From contig JACGWO010000002.1 in the NCBI GenBank assembly GCA_034509735.1, positions 23,545,636 through 23,609,635 of the forward strand: a DNA stretch of 64,000 nucleotides. Reading direction: 5' to 3'. Each line of letters begins with the position of its first letter. Position 1 is the first letter of the stretch. This document shows, one piece after another, positions 1-10,881 of the stretch. The stretch is from Sesamum alatum (lineage: Eukaryota; Streptophyta; Magnoliopsida; Lamiales; Pedaliaceae). A program made the position numbers and the translations under genes. Below the pieces are notes generated by a model. That model was not told the origin of the DNA. It worked only from the letters and a program-made list of their open reading frames with translations, and searched no databases.

Positions 1-168
1 TACAGTTCAATTTATATTTTTATGTTCATAAATCTATATCGTAGTAGCAACAAGACACGTTAATTTGATCAGAATAGTCCTAAATCATTTTAAACTCCAC
101 AGAGGTATCGGTATATTGCATCACGGAGACGATACAAAACTAAAAATAGATTCCTTATAAGCATAAAT

Positions 169-396
169 GGGAAAATTACATTTTAATGATATATGTCTGC
201 GGAGATAGTTTTAGTCATATACGAATTTATTTTGATAATTTTATTTTATAATTTTAAAAATTTCGCACATAAAAAATAAAAACACTGAAAATGTGCAAAA
301 GTTTTAAAATTAGTTAGCAAGTTTGTCAAAATAAATTCGTACATAATTAAATTGTCAACTGTTGTACTCACCGCTGGCCTAAAATTGTAATTTCCC
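169..396. mobile_element. Foldback MITE downstream of the NPF gene
   Basis: The ends are inverted (GGGAAAATTACATTTTA against GGGAAATTACAATTTTAG), and inner arms near 220-275 and 285-340 also pair. The flanks TAAGCATAA (158-166) and TAAACATAA (397-405) form a 9-bp direct repeat with one mismatch, the size typical of Mutator-like elements. It encodes no protein. Confidence 0.6.
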
Positions 397-679
397 TAAA
401 CATAATAAGAAACCTTAAGCTTTTGCGTGTACCGCACATTTGGAAAAAGTATGAGCCATGATTCCCATCTGGTCTTTGATTAACAAAGTAGAGCCAAAAA
501 AATAGATGAAAAGATTTGGAAAAACCTTCCAGCGAAAGCCAGCTGCGCCTTTCTCTACAAACTCCATGACATTTTCAGAGCATAAATCGTATGCAAAGTC
601 TTTGAATTGAGTTCTCATTCATCATCTTTATTCATATATATGATCAATGCTGCAACATTAATTAATTCACACCAAAAAT

Positions 680-1544
680 CTAGACTCCATATCCCCCTTC
701 CTCATTGTTTTCTCCATAATTCCCTCCCAGCTTCATACTTGTGTACCACCGGGCACAGGCAATGTAGATAACCAGATCGACGGCCGTCAAACCGGCTAAA
801 AGAAAGTAAAACCTGTCTAGATGGCCCTTATTAAGGTTTCCCGGAATCCATCCAGGCATATTATCTACGGTAGATATCTTCATCACGATCGACACCAGAA
901 AGCTGCTAACGTAGTTCCCTAGCGATATTGAAGTCATACAAAGTGCACTTCCGAAGCTCTTGAGTCCGTCGGGTGCCTGAGCATTGAAGAACTCCAACTG
1001 GCCGACGTACATGAACACTTCAGACGCACCAATGAGAGCATACTGAGGGACTTGCCAGAAGATGCTCAACGAGCTCGATCCCTGGCAGTGTCTGCAATCT
1101 TTCCGAGCATATTTTAGCCTATAGCACTCCACGATTCCAGCCGAGAGCATCGCTACAACTGCTATGATTAGACCGATTCCCATTCTCTGAAGCTCAGTAA
1201 GGCTGCCTTTCTTTCTAACCCTGCGGACGAGTGGGTCGACTACTCTCCGGTACAGGAATATGAAAAAGGCAACGCTGAGGATGTCAAAGCTGGACATGCT
1301 TGCTGGTGGGATTCGGAAGTTTGAGATGTTGGTGTTCATTGCATCACCTTGTTCTACAAAGAGTGAGGCCATCTGTGTGAAGACCACGGAGTAAATAATG
1401 GTGCAGAGCCAGATTGGGAGCAGTCTCAGTATGCATTTGACCTCTTCAACTTGAGAGATGGGACAGAGGCGCCAAGGGTTGTATGCGTTCTGCTTCAGCT
1501 GCTCAGAATCTCTTGAAGTGAGGAATGCTGCTCGATCCAAGAAT
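680..1544 (-). CDS. NPF7.3: NPF7.3-like exon 5 (C-terminal half, stop)
   Basis: Acceptor ATACCAG before ATTCTTGG. It encodes residue 311 to the end: FLDRAA, NPWRLCPISQVEEVKCILR, LPIWLCTIIYSVVFTQMAS, LFVEQGDAMNT, TELQRMGIGLIIAV, VFMYVGQLEFFNAQAP and GHLDRFYFLLAGLTAVDL. The C-terminus is short (GENNEEGGYGV) and lacks the long acidic tail of Arabidopsis NPF7.3. An AATAAA-like signal lies on this strand at 632-627, about 50 nt past the stop. Confidence 0.95.
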
Positions 1545-4500
1545 CTGGTATACGAAAAGTACTTGATTCAGTCCTCATCAATGTTGTCAAAACATTATAT
1601 AATTGAAAGGAAAAAATGGCTGGGTGTCAATTTTAGCCCCGTATCAATTCATTTTGACAACTTAATTTGTCTTGTAATTTTAAAAACTTTGTACGGACAA
1701 GGATCAAAATGGCCCAAATTTGCTAAAATGATAGGAAAAGTTAATGTGAGATGCACGTGACTAGCTTTAATGGTGCATTTTTGGGCCATTTTAACAAATT
1801 CTACTCATTTTTATCGGACGTGCACTTTTAAAATACTCGACAAAGTTGGCACACTCATACTTACAAGACTAAAATTGGAATTTTTACGAGTGGGAAGGTA
1901 TATATATAGGGGAAAATGCAAGCAACTCCCTTGTGATATTATAAATGTGCAAATTACCCTCCTATGAAAAAATAAATAGCAATTTACCCCCTTGTATTTT
2001 TTAAAATGAAGCAATTTACCCTCCTGTGTTTTCCAAAATGAAGCAATTTACCTCCCTATGCAAGGAGGTAAATTGCTTCATTTTGAAAAACACAGGGGGA
2101 TAAATTGCTATTTTTTTTTCATATGGGTGTAATTTGCTCATTTGCAATATCACAGGAGGGTAAATTACATTAAACCCTATATATATATATATACTTACTT
2201 GAACCCCTGGGTGTGAAGCATCTTCCTAGCGGCACCGTTGGCTCTATGATCACTTCCATGATCAGCCGCAGCTTCATACCAATTGTCACCCGGCGGAATC
2301 TTCTCCCCCCATTTGTTCAATGCTGCAACCAGCACTTGGCTGAAGCGGGAAAGAGGGTTTCCAGTAGGCCTGAAGTGCCTGTATCTTTTGGTACCTCCAA
2401 GAAAGAGCAGTAGAGCTGCGAAAGCAGAGGCCGTCGATGCCCAGAACCCAAGTGCCCACATTCCTTCATCCTCAAAATACCCTAATATGGTATTGGAAAA
2501 GAGTGAGCCGAGGTTGAGTGCCAGATAGAAATAGCTGAAGAAGGACACTTTGGAGCGCCCCTCTTTCGGATCCTCTTGGTCGAATTGGTCAGCCCCGAAC
2601 GTAGCGATGTTGGGCTGATAGCCTCCGTTGCCGAGAGCAACCATGTAAATGGAGACGTAGAAGAGACCTATCTCCCAGCTCGAATGTGATTTGCATGGAC
2701 TTGTTCCGCGCCCGCAGCCTCTAGGTTTGAGCAAGGAAATCTGTGTTGAGAGTGATAGCAATGCAAGACCCTAGAACAAAATTCCAAGAGAAGCAAAACT
2801 TAGCGTACACATGCAAAAGCAAGATTGCATGAGATTGATTCACTGTAAACAAAGAAAGGATTTTATTGTAATTTTAATTCTGTATTTATAGGGTGTTTTG
2901 CATTTTGATCTCTTAAGAAATGTAACATGCGATTTGAGGACATGTTTTATTAGAAATTTTAAAATTGATCGGAAAACCACAAGTGCATGTGAGTCCCCAA
3001 ATTTAAGTCGTCGCATGACTTTCAGGTGTCCATTTCTGACAGATTTAGAAGCTTTCTGCTAAAATTTGTCCTCAATTGTGAAATTTATAAAAATATAATG
3101 GACCAGATTGCAAGTTTCAAAATACCAAATATTTATAATTATAGGATCAAAATTACAATACAGCCAAAATTAAGTGATAATATTTTAAAAAATTTCTAAT
3201 CATATGTTCTAATAGTCGATTGGGCACACGATCAAATATGTATCAAAACATTAAAAAAAAAACTAAAAAAAATAGCATTTGTGTGTTTAGTTATAGTTAT
3301 ATGTTTAATTTTAGGGAAAAAAAAACATTAATGAAACTACAAACGTTTTGAATTAAATGTAGGAACTTTTATCCTTGTACATTAATTAATGAGAATATAA
3401 TAATAAATGAAAGAATATACTATATATATAGCAAGTACGAGAAAGTTAAGATATTTTTTTGTCAAAACAGAAAGATGAAATTAATATTTTTGAAAAATTA
3501 AAAAGTACTATGATTTTTTCGAGTGGTAGTTATGCATGAAATGATGTAGTGGTGTATGAAATAAAACATACTAATTGTGGATTGGTGTTTTGTTAGGAGT
3601 ATAGATCAAAAAGTTCTATTTTATTATTGTAACGATATTTATAATTTATTAGTGATAATACTGTGTCAAAGTTCTTTTAGCAATAATTAGAAAAAAAAAA
3701 TGTGAACAAAGATGTCACTATAAATAATCAGTGACATATGTATAAGATAGTTAATTACAATAACACCAAATATAATTGATATTATGTTTTTTTGGTACTA
3801 AAATATTACTAAATTATCTATAATGATAATTTTATATAAAATTCTTGTCATTAATAATTATGCTGCCACAAAAATCAAACTATTAACACTTAATTATATT
3901 AATTCAGTGACAACTATAAGACTGCAATTTAATATTTCATTATCTTTTGCTGTAGAGATTGCCCCTTAATTTCATTTGTCTAGGATTGCCAAATACTTTT
4001 TTTCCAAGATGTCAACTTCGGTTATGTATGAATTTATTTTGGTAATTTTATCTTGTAATTATAAAAAATTTCAAATTGAGGACACAAATGACCAAAATTT
4101 GCTAAAATGTCGGAAAAGTGCATGTGACACACATGACCAGCTTAACTGGGTGTATTTTTTCGTCCATTTTAGCAAATTCCCACCATTATGTCCTTAATAT
4201 CTAAAACTGGTTTTCACGTTATACTATGCAAAAATATGATGAGAAGAATGAGGTAGATTGGATACTTACTATTACAAATATGATCTGAAAGATAGCACAA
4301 GTTTTATATCTTCCCCAATAGGAGTCGCTGAGGAAAGCACCAACGAGAGAGAATATATAGACTGTTCCAGTCCATTTGCTCACACTGTTGGCAGCATCTG
4401 CATTGTCTTGGTGCAGGACCCTTGTCAGGAACAGCACCAAATTCACTCCAACACCGAAGAATGCAAGCGTAGCCAGACCTTGATTTACTGCGTCCGGTAG

Positions 4501-7500
4501 TTCAGTTAGCATAATATATTACTCCAAGGAGTGGATGTTCCATCACCAAAAAAAAAAAAAAAAAAAAAAAGCAAAAGGAGCTTTTATATATATACTAGTC
4601 GTCGTTGCACGCGGTTCTCGCGAGCATATAAAAAAGAATTATGTGAGATAAAAAGAAAAAAATTGTGAAGGAATGAGAAAAAAAAATAGTAAGAAGAAAG
4701 AAATATGGAGTGATGTGAGAGAAACGTGGAGGGATTGAGAGAAAAAAATAATAAAATTACTCTTCTGACCAATAATTGTTTTAAGGAAAAAAAGGATTAA
4801 AAGATAAATTTGGGCATTCAAAAGTTGGTACGCCAAATAATTTATTTTTATAATAGTATAGAGATATATATATATATATAGTATGCAGTTCATTATTATA
4901 TCATTTGCAAAACTTGATTCAATACATCAATAATTCAAATCAAATATTATATTCAAAAGATACAAAAAAACAACAAATTATTATGAAAACAGACATACAC
5001 CCATATTCGTAAAATTCAAACTTACAATCCCTCGTCTTACCAGTCAAGTAAGGCCTCAATGGTAGTACAAGGAGTTGATAGCTGCATTTGTTGCATATAT
5101 GGCAAATATCACTAACATCCAAAATTGGGCAAAACTGTATTTTTAATTAATTAGTCTTGTAATTTAGAGGTGACCTTCACATAACATCAGAATATCAAAG
5201 TAATAAATTTACTTTATATTTTCTATTTTAAGCCATTTTAGTACATAACTGAACCGAAGTTCTCAATTCGGTCATAATTCGACCACGTGCCGCTAGCTCA
5301 TGTGACTAAAATTAGGAATGTTTCGATTTTTGAGGGAAAAGCTGTATGTTTTTTTGCATTTGATAACTAAATTAATCCCATTTTTAAAAAAAATGACAAT
5401 AAATTTTCTGCCATATCGTTTTCCTTCTCCTATATTGTGTTATTTTTTTTTCCCTCTAAATATGATGTTTTGTTCCTCATCTCCAATTTTATCTTTCAAA
5501 CTTTTTGAACCGTATTTTCATATAATTAAAAAATATTTACCTATAAAGATACAAAAATATATTAAATTGGCTTAATTACATTTACTGCCCCGTATATTAG
5601 GGGTGGTGGCAAAATAAAGACATTAAATATAGGGGTGGCAAATACTGTCCTGAAATTAAATTTTTTTTGGCAATTGCAGAACTTCATCCACCGAATTTTT
5701 AAAAGTGGCTGGAATTTCCTGACATGGACAAATTTAGGATTTTTTAAATTGGGAAAAAAGCTGACTGGGCATATTTTAAAACTATCCTGCCACATAAGCG
5801 CTGACATAGAAAATATATATAAAATAAATTTTAAATTTACAGTATGTATATAATTATAAATTATAAAAATAAAATTATTATATAATATTAATTAAAAAAT
5901 TATATTTTAAAATTGTATAATATAAAAATAAAATTATTATATAATATAAATTTTAAATTTACATGTATAGATTTATATATTACATTATTATATAATATAA
6001 ATTAAAAAAATTTAAATTATTTAATTTTTTTTAATTTATATTATATAATAATGTAATATATAATTATATACATAATATAAATTTAAAATTTATTTTATGT
6101 ATTTTTTTCCATATCAGCACTTATGTGGCAGGATATTTTTAAAATATGCCCAGTCAGTTTTTTCCCCAATTTAAAAAATCCTAAATTTGTTCACGTCAGC
6201 AAATTCCATCCACTTTTTAAAATTCAGTGGCTGGAGTCCTACAATTGTAAAAAAAAGTTAATTTCAGGACAGTATTTGCCACCCTTATATTTAATATCCT
6301 TATTTTGCCAATCCCTAATATACGGGGCAATAAATACAATTAAGCCTATTAAAATTATAAAATAAATATAAGAACACAAATCTATTAAGTTATATAAAAT
6401 TTCATATGCCTCGCTCACTCTACTCTCTCACATAAACGTGAAAAATCACAAGGCACGACATCTGACACCGACAGGACCAAATCATCAAGTCAATTCATCA
6501 TATGTGGTCTTATAACAGGACTTTGCATAAATAATAAGGAATGGTTTTCTTTTAGAGCTTTTACTTTTAAACTGGTCCAATCAATTAAGGATTAAACGCA
6601 TTTTCTACCCTTGAATTATACATATAATTGCATTTAGACCCTTAAGGTATAAAAGGTAATAAAAAATTCATTGATAAAATACTTTGACATTGAAAGGAAA
6701 AAAATACCCTCCCCATTTATCTCCTATATATTTTATTTTATTCTGTAAAGATATGTTTATTACTTCGCCAAAACTACTATTAGTAATTTAAAATTTTACT
6801 CAAATTTTATTTAAAAAATAGTATTTAAAATTTATAGCTTTTATATTAATTATGTAATACAAAAAATATTTACAAGCATAATATATTCATATATATATAT
6901 TTTACTAAGTAAATTATCATATTAAAAAATACATGTAAATATGTGTAAATACATAATGCATATAATTTTATAAAAAATATGTTATATAACCTATAAATTT
7001 TTGTTCAGGTATATGTACGTATATTAAATTATATCATATCATTACTCAGAACACTATAGAATATTATAGATTAATTATATTACAGATTTGCATATTTTAT
7101 AGTGTATTATGTTCAATGTAATATTTTTAAATTGTAACAACACAAGCAAAAATTATGTAAATTTTTACAGTTATGTGAAAAAATTTAAGGATTGTAAATT
7201 TATAGAGTCTATTCAGATTCTATACTAATTATAAAAACTAAATAAATTTTGGATAGTATTTATGTTAAATATAATTTTTATAATAATTCAAATTATATTT
7301 TAAAGGAATGATTGGAATAAACATATTTTAGGAGTGTAAACAATAAGGACATTTTCATCAAAATAATAATAATCCATATCATGAGGGGCCATTTTGTTAT
7401 ATTTAATATTTAGGGAGGTAAATGCACTTCATGCATAATTTAGATATGTAAAGTGTATTTAACCCTTAATTTAACTCAAAAATTGTAATCGTCAACTTCT

Positions 7501-9179
7501 GATGTTATTGCTTATTGATAAACATTCTAATTTTAATGTTTTTTTATTCTTAACTTTTATTTTTTAATACTCATAATTTTTACTACTGTTTAATTTAGTT
7601 ATAATTTTTTTTTAATTTATTCTCATAACGAAAATAAAAACCATTAAATATTCTCCCTAAAACTTTACAGTTACAGGTTCTGCTCCAGAGCCAAATTGTC
7701 CTTTCCCCAAGATGTGACGTTGGTCAACAGTTACTACTCCAAGGGCAGACCATCTTTTATTAGTGTCCCATCCAAAAGCATCTCATAAAAGTAAATAAAC
7801 AATGACAACAAATATAAGTAGTGGACATCCTCAAAAAAAATTTCATTCAGTTTTAGGGGGTCTTTGCCTATATAAATAAATTATAAATATAAACTGTAGT
7901 AGAATTAATCAAAAGTATTTAAAAATAAAGGTGACACGTGAAAAATGTTAAAATGTGTTTGTGAAAAAAAATTAATAAACTTTTATCACAATTAGTAAAC
8001 TGTTAAAGATGGTGGGTACAGCCTTATAGATTTCGGCTTAAATAAATTTAATTTAAGCAGTTTAAATTTGTAAGTTGTAAATCAAACAACACTCATTTCA
8101 GTTTATTTTTAACAAAAAAATTGATAAATACTTAGGTTGGATTACTGCGAGGGAAATCTTGTATTTTATGGTCAGTATATTTTCCGTCACATTGATTATG
8201 AGATTCTCTCATTAATGGTCCGATAAGTTACAAAATACTAATTGAATCTGACAAAAGGATTAAAAGTGAGATTTTTGTAATTATTTACAGGGTCATTAAT
8301 AAATTCCTGTAATTAAAACAATTAAAATTGCTAAGGACGTGATTAAAAGTAGCTGAAGAGTTAACGACCATGTACTTAGCATATTTGTCTTTTTCGTCAA
8401 AATATTAATAAAATCCGATAAAATTAGTAAGATTAATATTTTTTTGTAACTTATTAAGACGAAAAGCGTATTGACTGAAAAATCTAAGACGAGAAGTACT
8501 ATTTCTCCGATTATAGCAAACACCTCAGTGAGAGGGACTTACAGAGTATCACGATTCCAGCAACCCATTTCCCGCTTCGCTCTCGGATTGCAGGTCGCCC
8601 ATGCAAATCAACACTGCCATCACGGGTGCATCCGTCTTCTTCTCCCTTCAATTTAGCCTACACAAAGTAATGAGGTAAATATTTATTATAATGTGATACT
8701 TACAAATATTCTACATATGTTATGCATGTTTCATTTCCATCTAGCAATATTTTGTTTCTCTTAGGTTTGTGCCTTGTTGTTCACTTTTAGTCAAGAAAAG
8801 GAAAAAAAAAAAAAGAATGGACTAAATGCAAATAATCCCCCTACAAAAAGCAACACGGCCCCTTATGCAAAAAACCAAAAAGAAAAAGAAAAGGGAACAT
8901 TGTCACAACCTGGTGTGGGAGACAGTGAGTTTTTTTTTTTTAAAAAAAGTTTACGATTGAGTGGTCGTTTTTTCATTTAGGGGTTTTTAGATAGGTAAAT
9001 GTAATTAACCGTAAAAATGTTTAAAAAGCTAGACGTCATCATATTTTGTAATTATGGGGAGCAGAGAGGAATCAACAACGAAAGTAACAATGGAGGATAT
9101 ATATTTGTGTGAAAGAAATGAAGGTAAAGAGGTAATTAAGTTGTCGACGGACCTCCTTGGAGACTTGTAAGGATGCCAT
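680..9179 (-). CDS. NPF7.3: NPF7.3/NRT1.5-like transporter, complete five-exon gene
   Basis: Proton-coupled transporter-family (POT/PTR) membrane protein. Coding exons, in gene order, are 9153-9179, 8543-8657, 4270-4487, 2199-2770 and 680-1544. They total 1797 nt, 598 residues plus TAG. All introns are GT..AG and keep the frame. The protein follows Arabidopsis NPF7.3 (NRT1.5) almost end to end: GRPAIR and WVAGIVIL in the N-terminus, NQGLATLAFFGVGVNLVLF in TM1, FLSDSYWGRYKTCAIFQ, the PTR signature FYLALNLGSL at about residues 201-210, a central hydrophilic loop near 250-340, then MSSFDILSVA and NLNKGHLDRFYFLLA. AtNPF7.3 is 614 residues long and acts at the plasma membrane of root stele cells, where it has been reported to load nitrate or potassium into the xylem. 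Where most NPF proteins have ExxER in TM1, this one reads NQGLA, as in its Arabidopsis relatives. Expression and substrate cannot be read from the sequence. NPF7.2 is a less likely identity. Confidence 0.93.
1625..1879. mobile_element. Foldback MITE in NPF intron 4
   Basis: The left end GTCAATTTTAGCCCCGTA pairs with the right end, which read on the other strand begins CCAATTTTAGTCTTGTA. A shared core includes TTTGCTAAAATG, and phrases such as GCACGTGAC recur in a partial copy near 3963-4215 in intron 3. It is non-coding and lies wholly within the intron. The superfamily is uncertain. Confidence 0.5.
1909..2177. mobile_element. GGG...CCC foldback MITE in NPF intron 4
   Basis: An almost full-length inverted repeat built from phrases such as AGCAATTTACC and GGTAAATTGC. 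It starts GGGGAAAATGCAAG and ends TTAAACCC. TATATATATA flanks both sides, although low complexity makes that duplication weak evidence. A second copy of the same family lies at 37708-37944. It is about 20 nt from the exon 4 donor. Confidence 0.65.
2199..2770 (-). CDS. NPF7.3: NPF7.3-like exon 4
   Basis: Acceptor TTCTAG before GGTCTTGC and donor GTAAGT after TTCAA. It encodes residues 121-310, including GNGGYQPNIATFGADQFDQ, the PTR signature FYLALNLGSL, the GYFEDEGMWALGFWAS segment and the first part of the central loop. The split lysine codon (AA|A) joins exon 5 precisely. Confidence 0.94.
4270..4487 (-). CDS. NPF7.3: NPF7.3-like exon 3
   Basis: Acceptor GACGCAG before TAAATCAAGG and donor GTAAGT after GTAATA. 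It encodes residues 48-120: TM1 with NQGLA in place of ExxER, NAADAANSVSKWTGTVY-like conserved sequence, and FLSDSYWGRYKT leading into TM3. It ends on a codon boundary. Confidence 0.93.
5569..6346. mobile_element. Long foldback MITE in NPF intron 2
   Basis: Two arms of about 250-290 bp are inverted copies, beginning GGCTTAATTACATTTACTG and ending AAATACAATTAAGCC, around an AT-rich centre (about 5860-6110). The flanks TATTAAATT and TATTAAAAT form a 9-bp direct repeat with one mismatch. The arms can be translated on opposite strands into near-identical peptides because they are inverted copies. They are not a gene. Confidence 0.72.
6589..7465. mobile_element. Second foldback MITE in NPF intron 2
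   Basis: The left end GGATTAAACGCATTTTCT aligns over about 55 bp, imperfectly, with the reverse complement of the right end, GGGTTAAATACACTTTAC. The interior is very AT-rich and non-coding. A target duplication is not convincing (TTAA-rich flanks only). Confidence 0.5.
8543..8657 (-). CDS. NPF7.3: NPF7.3-like exon 2
   Basis: Acceptor GTGTAG before GCTAAA and donor GTAAGT after CTCT. It encodes residues 10-47, including DGSVDLHGRPAIRERSGKW and VAGIVIL, which match the N-terminal cytoplasmic segment and the start of TM1 in NPF7.3. The split Leu48 codon (T|TA) joins exactly to exon 3 after a 4055-nt intron. Confidence 0.9.
9153..9179 (-). CDS. NPF7.3: NPF7.3-like exon 1 (start codon)
   Basis: Nine codons, MASLQVSKE, resemble the short first exon expected in NPF7.3 orthologues (Arabidopsis begins MSCLEIYNK). 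The next exon begins AKLKGEEDG in phase 0. The donor after GAG reads GTCCGT, a GT donor that departs from the usual GTAAGT/GTRAGT. Intron 1 would be 495 nt. There is no earlier ATG on this strand between here and the likely TATA box, which supports this start. Confidence 0.72.
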
Positions 9180-9298
9180 TTAAGGAAGAGAAAAAGGGAA
9201 AATGTATATTTGTAACTTAGAAATTTAGTTGATGTGGAGAAATTAATTGAAGAGGGAAAGAAGTGGATGGGGAATAAGAGTTTGTGGAATTGAAAGGG

Positions 9299-9310
9299 GG
9301 TATATATAGA
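9299..9310 (-). promoter_or_regulatory. Likely TATA box of the NPF7.3-like gene
   Basis: The minus strand reads CTATATATACC about 120 nt upstream of the start codon. Transcription would begin near 9270 and give a pyrimidine-rich leader of about 90 nt with no upstream ATG. The placement is inferred from position and sequence only. Confidence 0.5.
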
Positions 9311-9996
9311 GGATGGGTAAAACTAAGGGCTGAGATTTGAAGATAAAAATAATGTGGGAAAATATCCAGATGCCAAACATTTGGAGTACTAACATATATT
9401 ATGTCTTTTGTCCTTTGTAGGATGGTGAAGTTGGTTGTTCTGACAAGTAGTCCCACTCATACATGACCTAATTGTGTCCCTTTCGCAGTTCTTATGGCTC
9501 TGTTTTTGTGGTCTGATTTTGGGCCAATTAGTCATTGCTCGGTTTTCCGCCAAGGTGTCAAGTGATGGAAAAAGATCGTCATTTGCACCGCGTATGGTTT
9601 TATTCTTGATGTATAGTAATCTAGCTGATCCGGGCAAAATGACGTAAATTGAGAATTGTTCATCATCAGCAATAATTTGTAATTCGAGTATGATACCAAA
9701 GAAATTGGAAAGATATTTTTGAGTGAATCAAATTTGAAGTATTATTTAAAAATAAATTGGATAGGATTTATTAATATATTATTTTGTTGAAATTTTTAAA
9801 AAAAAAAATTCAAAAGGTTGAATATATTAAAATTTTGAAATATGTATTAATCTAAGTTCTAACTAATAGAACTGGACGATTTAGTGTCATTTTTATTTTG
9901 TTTTTTGAACAAAAAATATTTTTATTTCCTACAAATATATACTAATTATTAAAAAGAGACAAGCACAGACCAAACAAAAAAGTCGAATATTTTACT
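9311..9996. other. Upstream region of the NPF gene
   Basis: AT-rich sequence between the likely TATA box and the MITE at 10006. I see no gene. It presumably contains the proximal promoter, but no specific transcription-factor site can be supported. Confidence 0.4.
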
Positions 9997-10005
9997 TTGT
10001 AATAA

Positions 10006-10503
10006 GGGTTAATTACACTTAGACCCTTCTAAAAATGCATAATTACACTTTCCCCCAAAGAAGTTTTGAAATTATATGTACACCCCCTCTAAAAATTCTT
10101 TGTTTACACCTGACCTCCATTCGTTAAAGTTTGGGCGGAAAATGTTCATTTCAACAAAAATAATTATATAAATTTTCAATTTTGCCTGTCATTTAACATT
10201 CTCGTGCAATAATTTTGTACTTATAAGGAAAAAATATAATAATATTGGCCTCACTCCATACATATACGTTACACTTATCCTCTTATAAGTACAAAAAATA
10301 TACATGAGAATGTTAAATGATGGGAAAAATTGAAAATTTGTGTAATTAATTTTTTTCACGTGAACATTTTTAATCCAAACTCTAACGGATGGGGGTCAGG
10401 TGTAAACAGAGAATTTTCGGAGGGGGTGTAAGTGTAATTTCAAAACCTTTTTGGGGAAAGTGTAATTATACATTTTCAGAGGGGGTGTAAGTGTAATTAA
10501 CCC
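10006..10503. mobile_element. Mutator-type MITE upstream of the NPF gene
   Basis: The inverted ends begin GGGTTAATTACACTTA and run for more than 130 bp. They share the block TAATTACACTTTCCCC and its complement. A perfect 9-bp direct repeat, TTGTAATAA, flanks it at 9997-10005 and 10504-10512. This combination is characteristic of Mutator-like MITEs. It lies 0.83 kb upstream of the start codon and could affect expression. Confidence 0.82.
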
Positions 10504-10512
10504 TTGTAATAA

Positions 10513-10881
10513 ATTACATCTTTTGTAAGGCTTCAATTGCATGAAGAAAAGTCTCAATTGTTGAGATTTTGAACTATGACGTGAATGCATGAATGAGATC
10601 TTTCCTTTCAAAAAAAAAAAAAAAAGAAAGAAAAGAAAATTCAAAATGTTAATTGATGCCTCCCTCAATCATTTTCCCAAAATGCCCAAAAACAATGCAG
10701 TGCCACCCCATCAGTCAACCCAGCAGGCCCAACCTTGCTGTCCCAAACAAAGCATATCAAACTTATTTTTCCCAAGTTAAATTGATGTGGTCGGGCCCAA
10801 AAAATAGATCTGACTTAGCATGATTACTCGACGAACAGCGGTGACGGCACGTCATATAGATTCTCCACATCACTGCCCATG
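10513..10881. other. Intergenic spacer
   Basis: Between the Mutator-type MITE and the LTR element. It holds an A-rich tract near 10610-10630 and nothing recognisable as a gene. Confidence 0.4.

Noticed and set aside
415..618. 67-codon minus-strand open frame just downstream of the NPF stop
   Set aside because: It has somewhat protein-like composition but no recognised family, and it lies in the expected 3' UTR/downstream region. Not supported as a gene.
5562..6365. Two similar peptides on opposite strands (5562-5807 minus, 6123-6365 plus)
   Set aside because: They arise because the MITE arms are inverted copies. They do not encode a protein.
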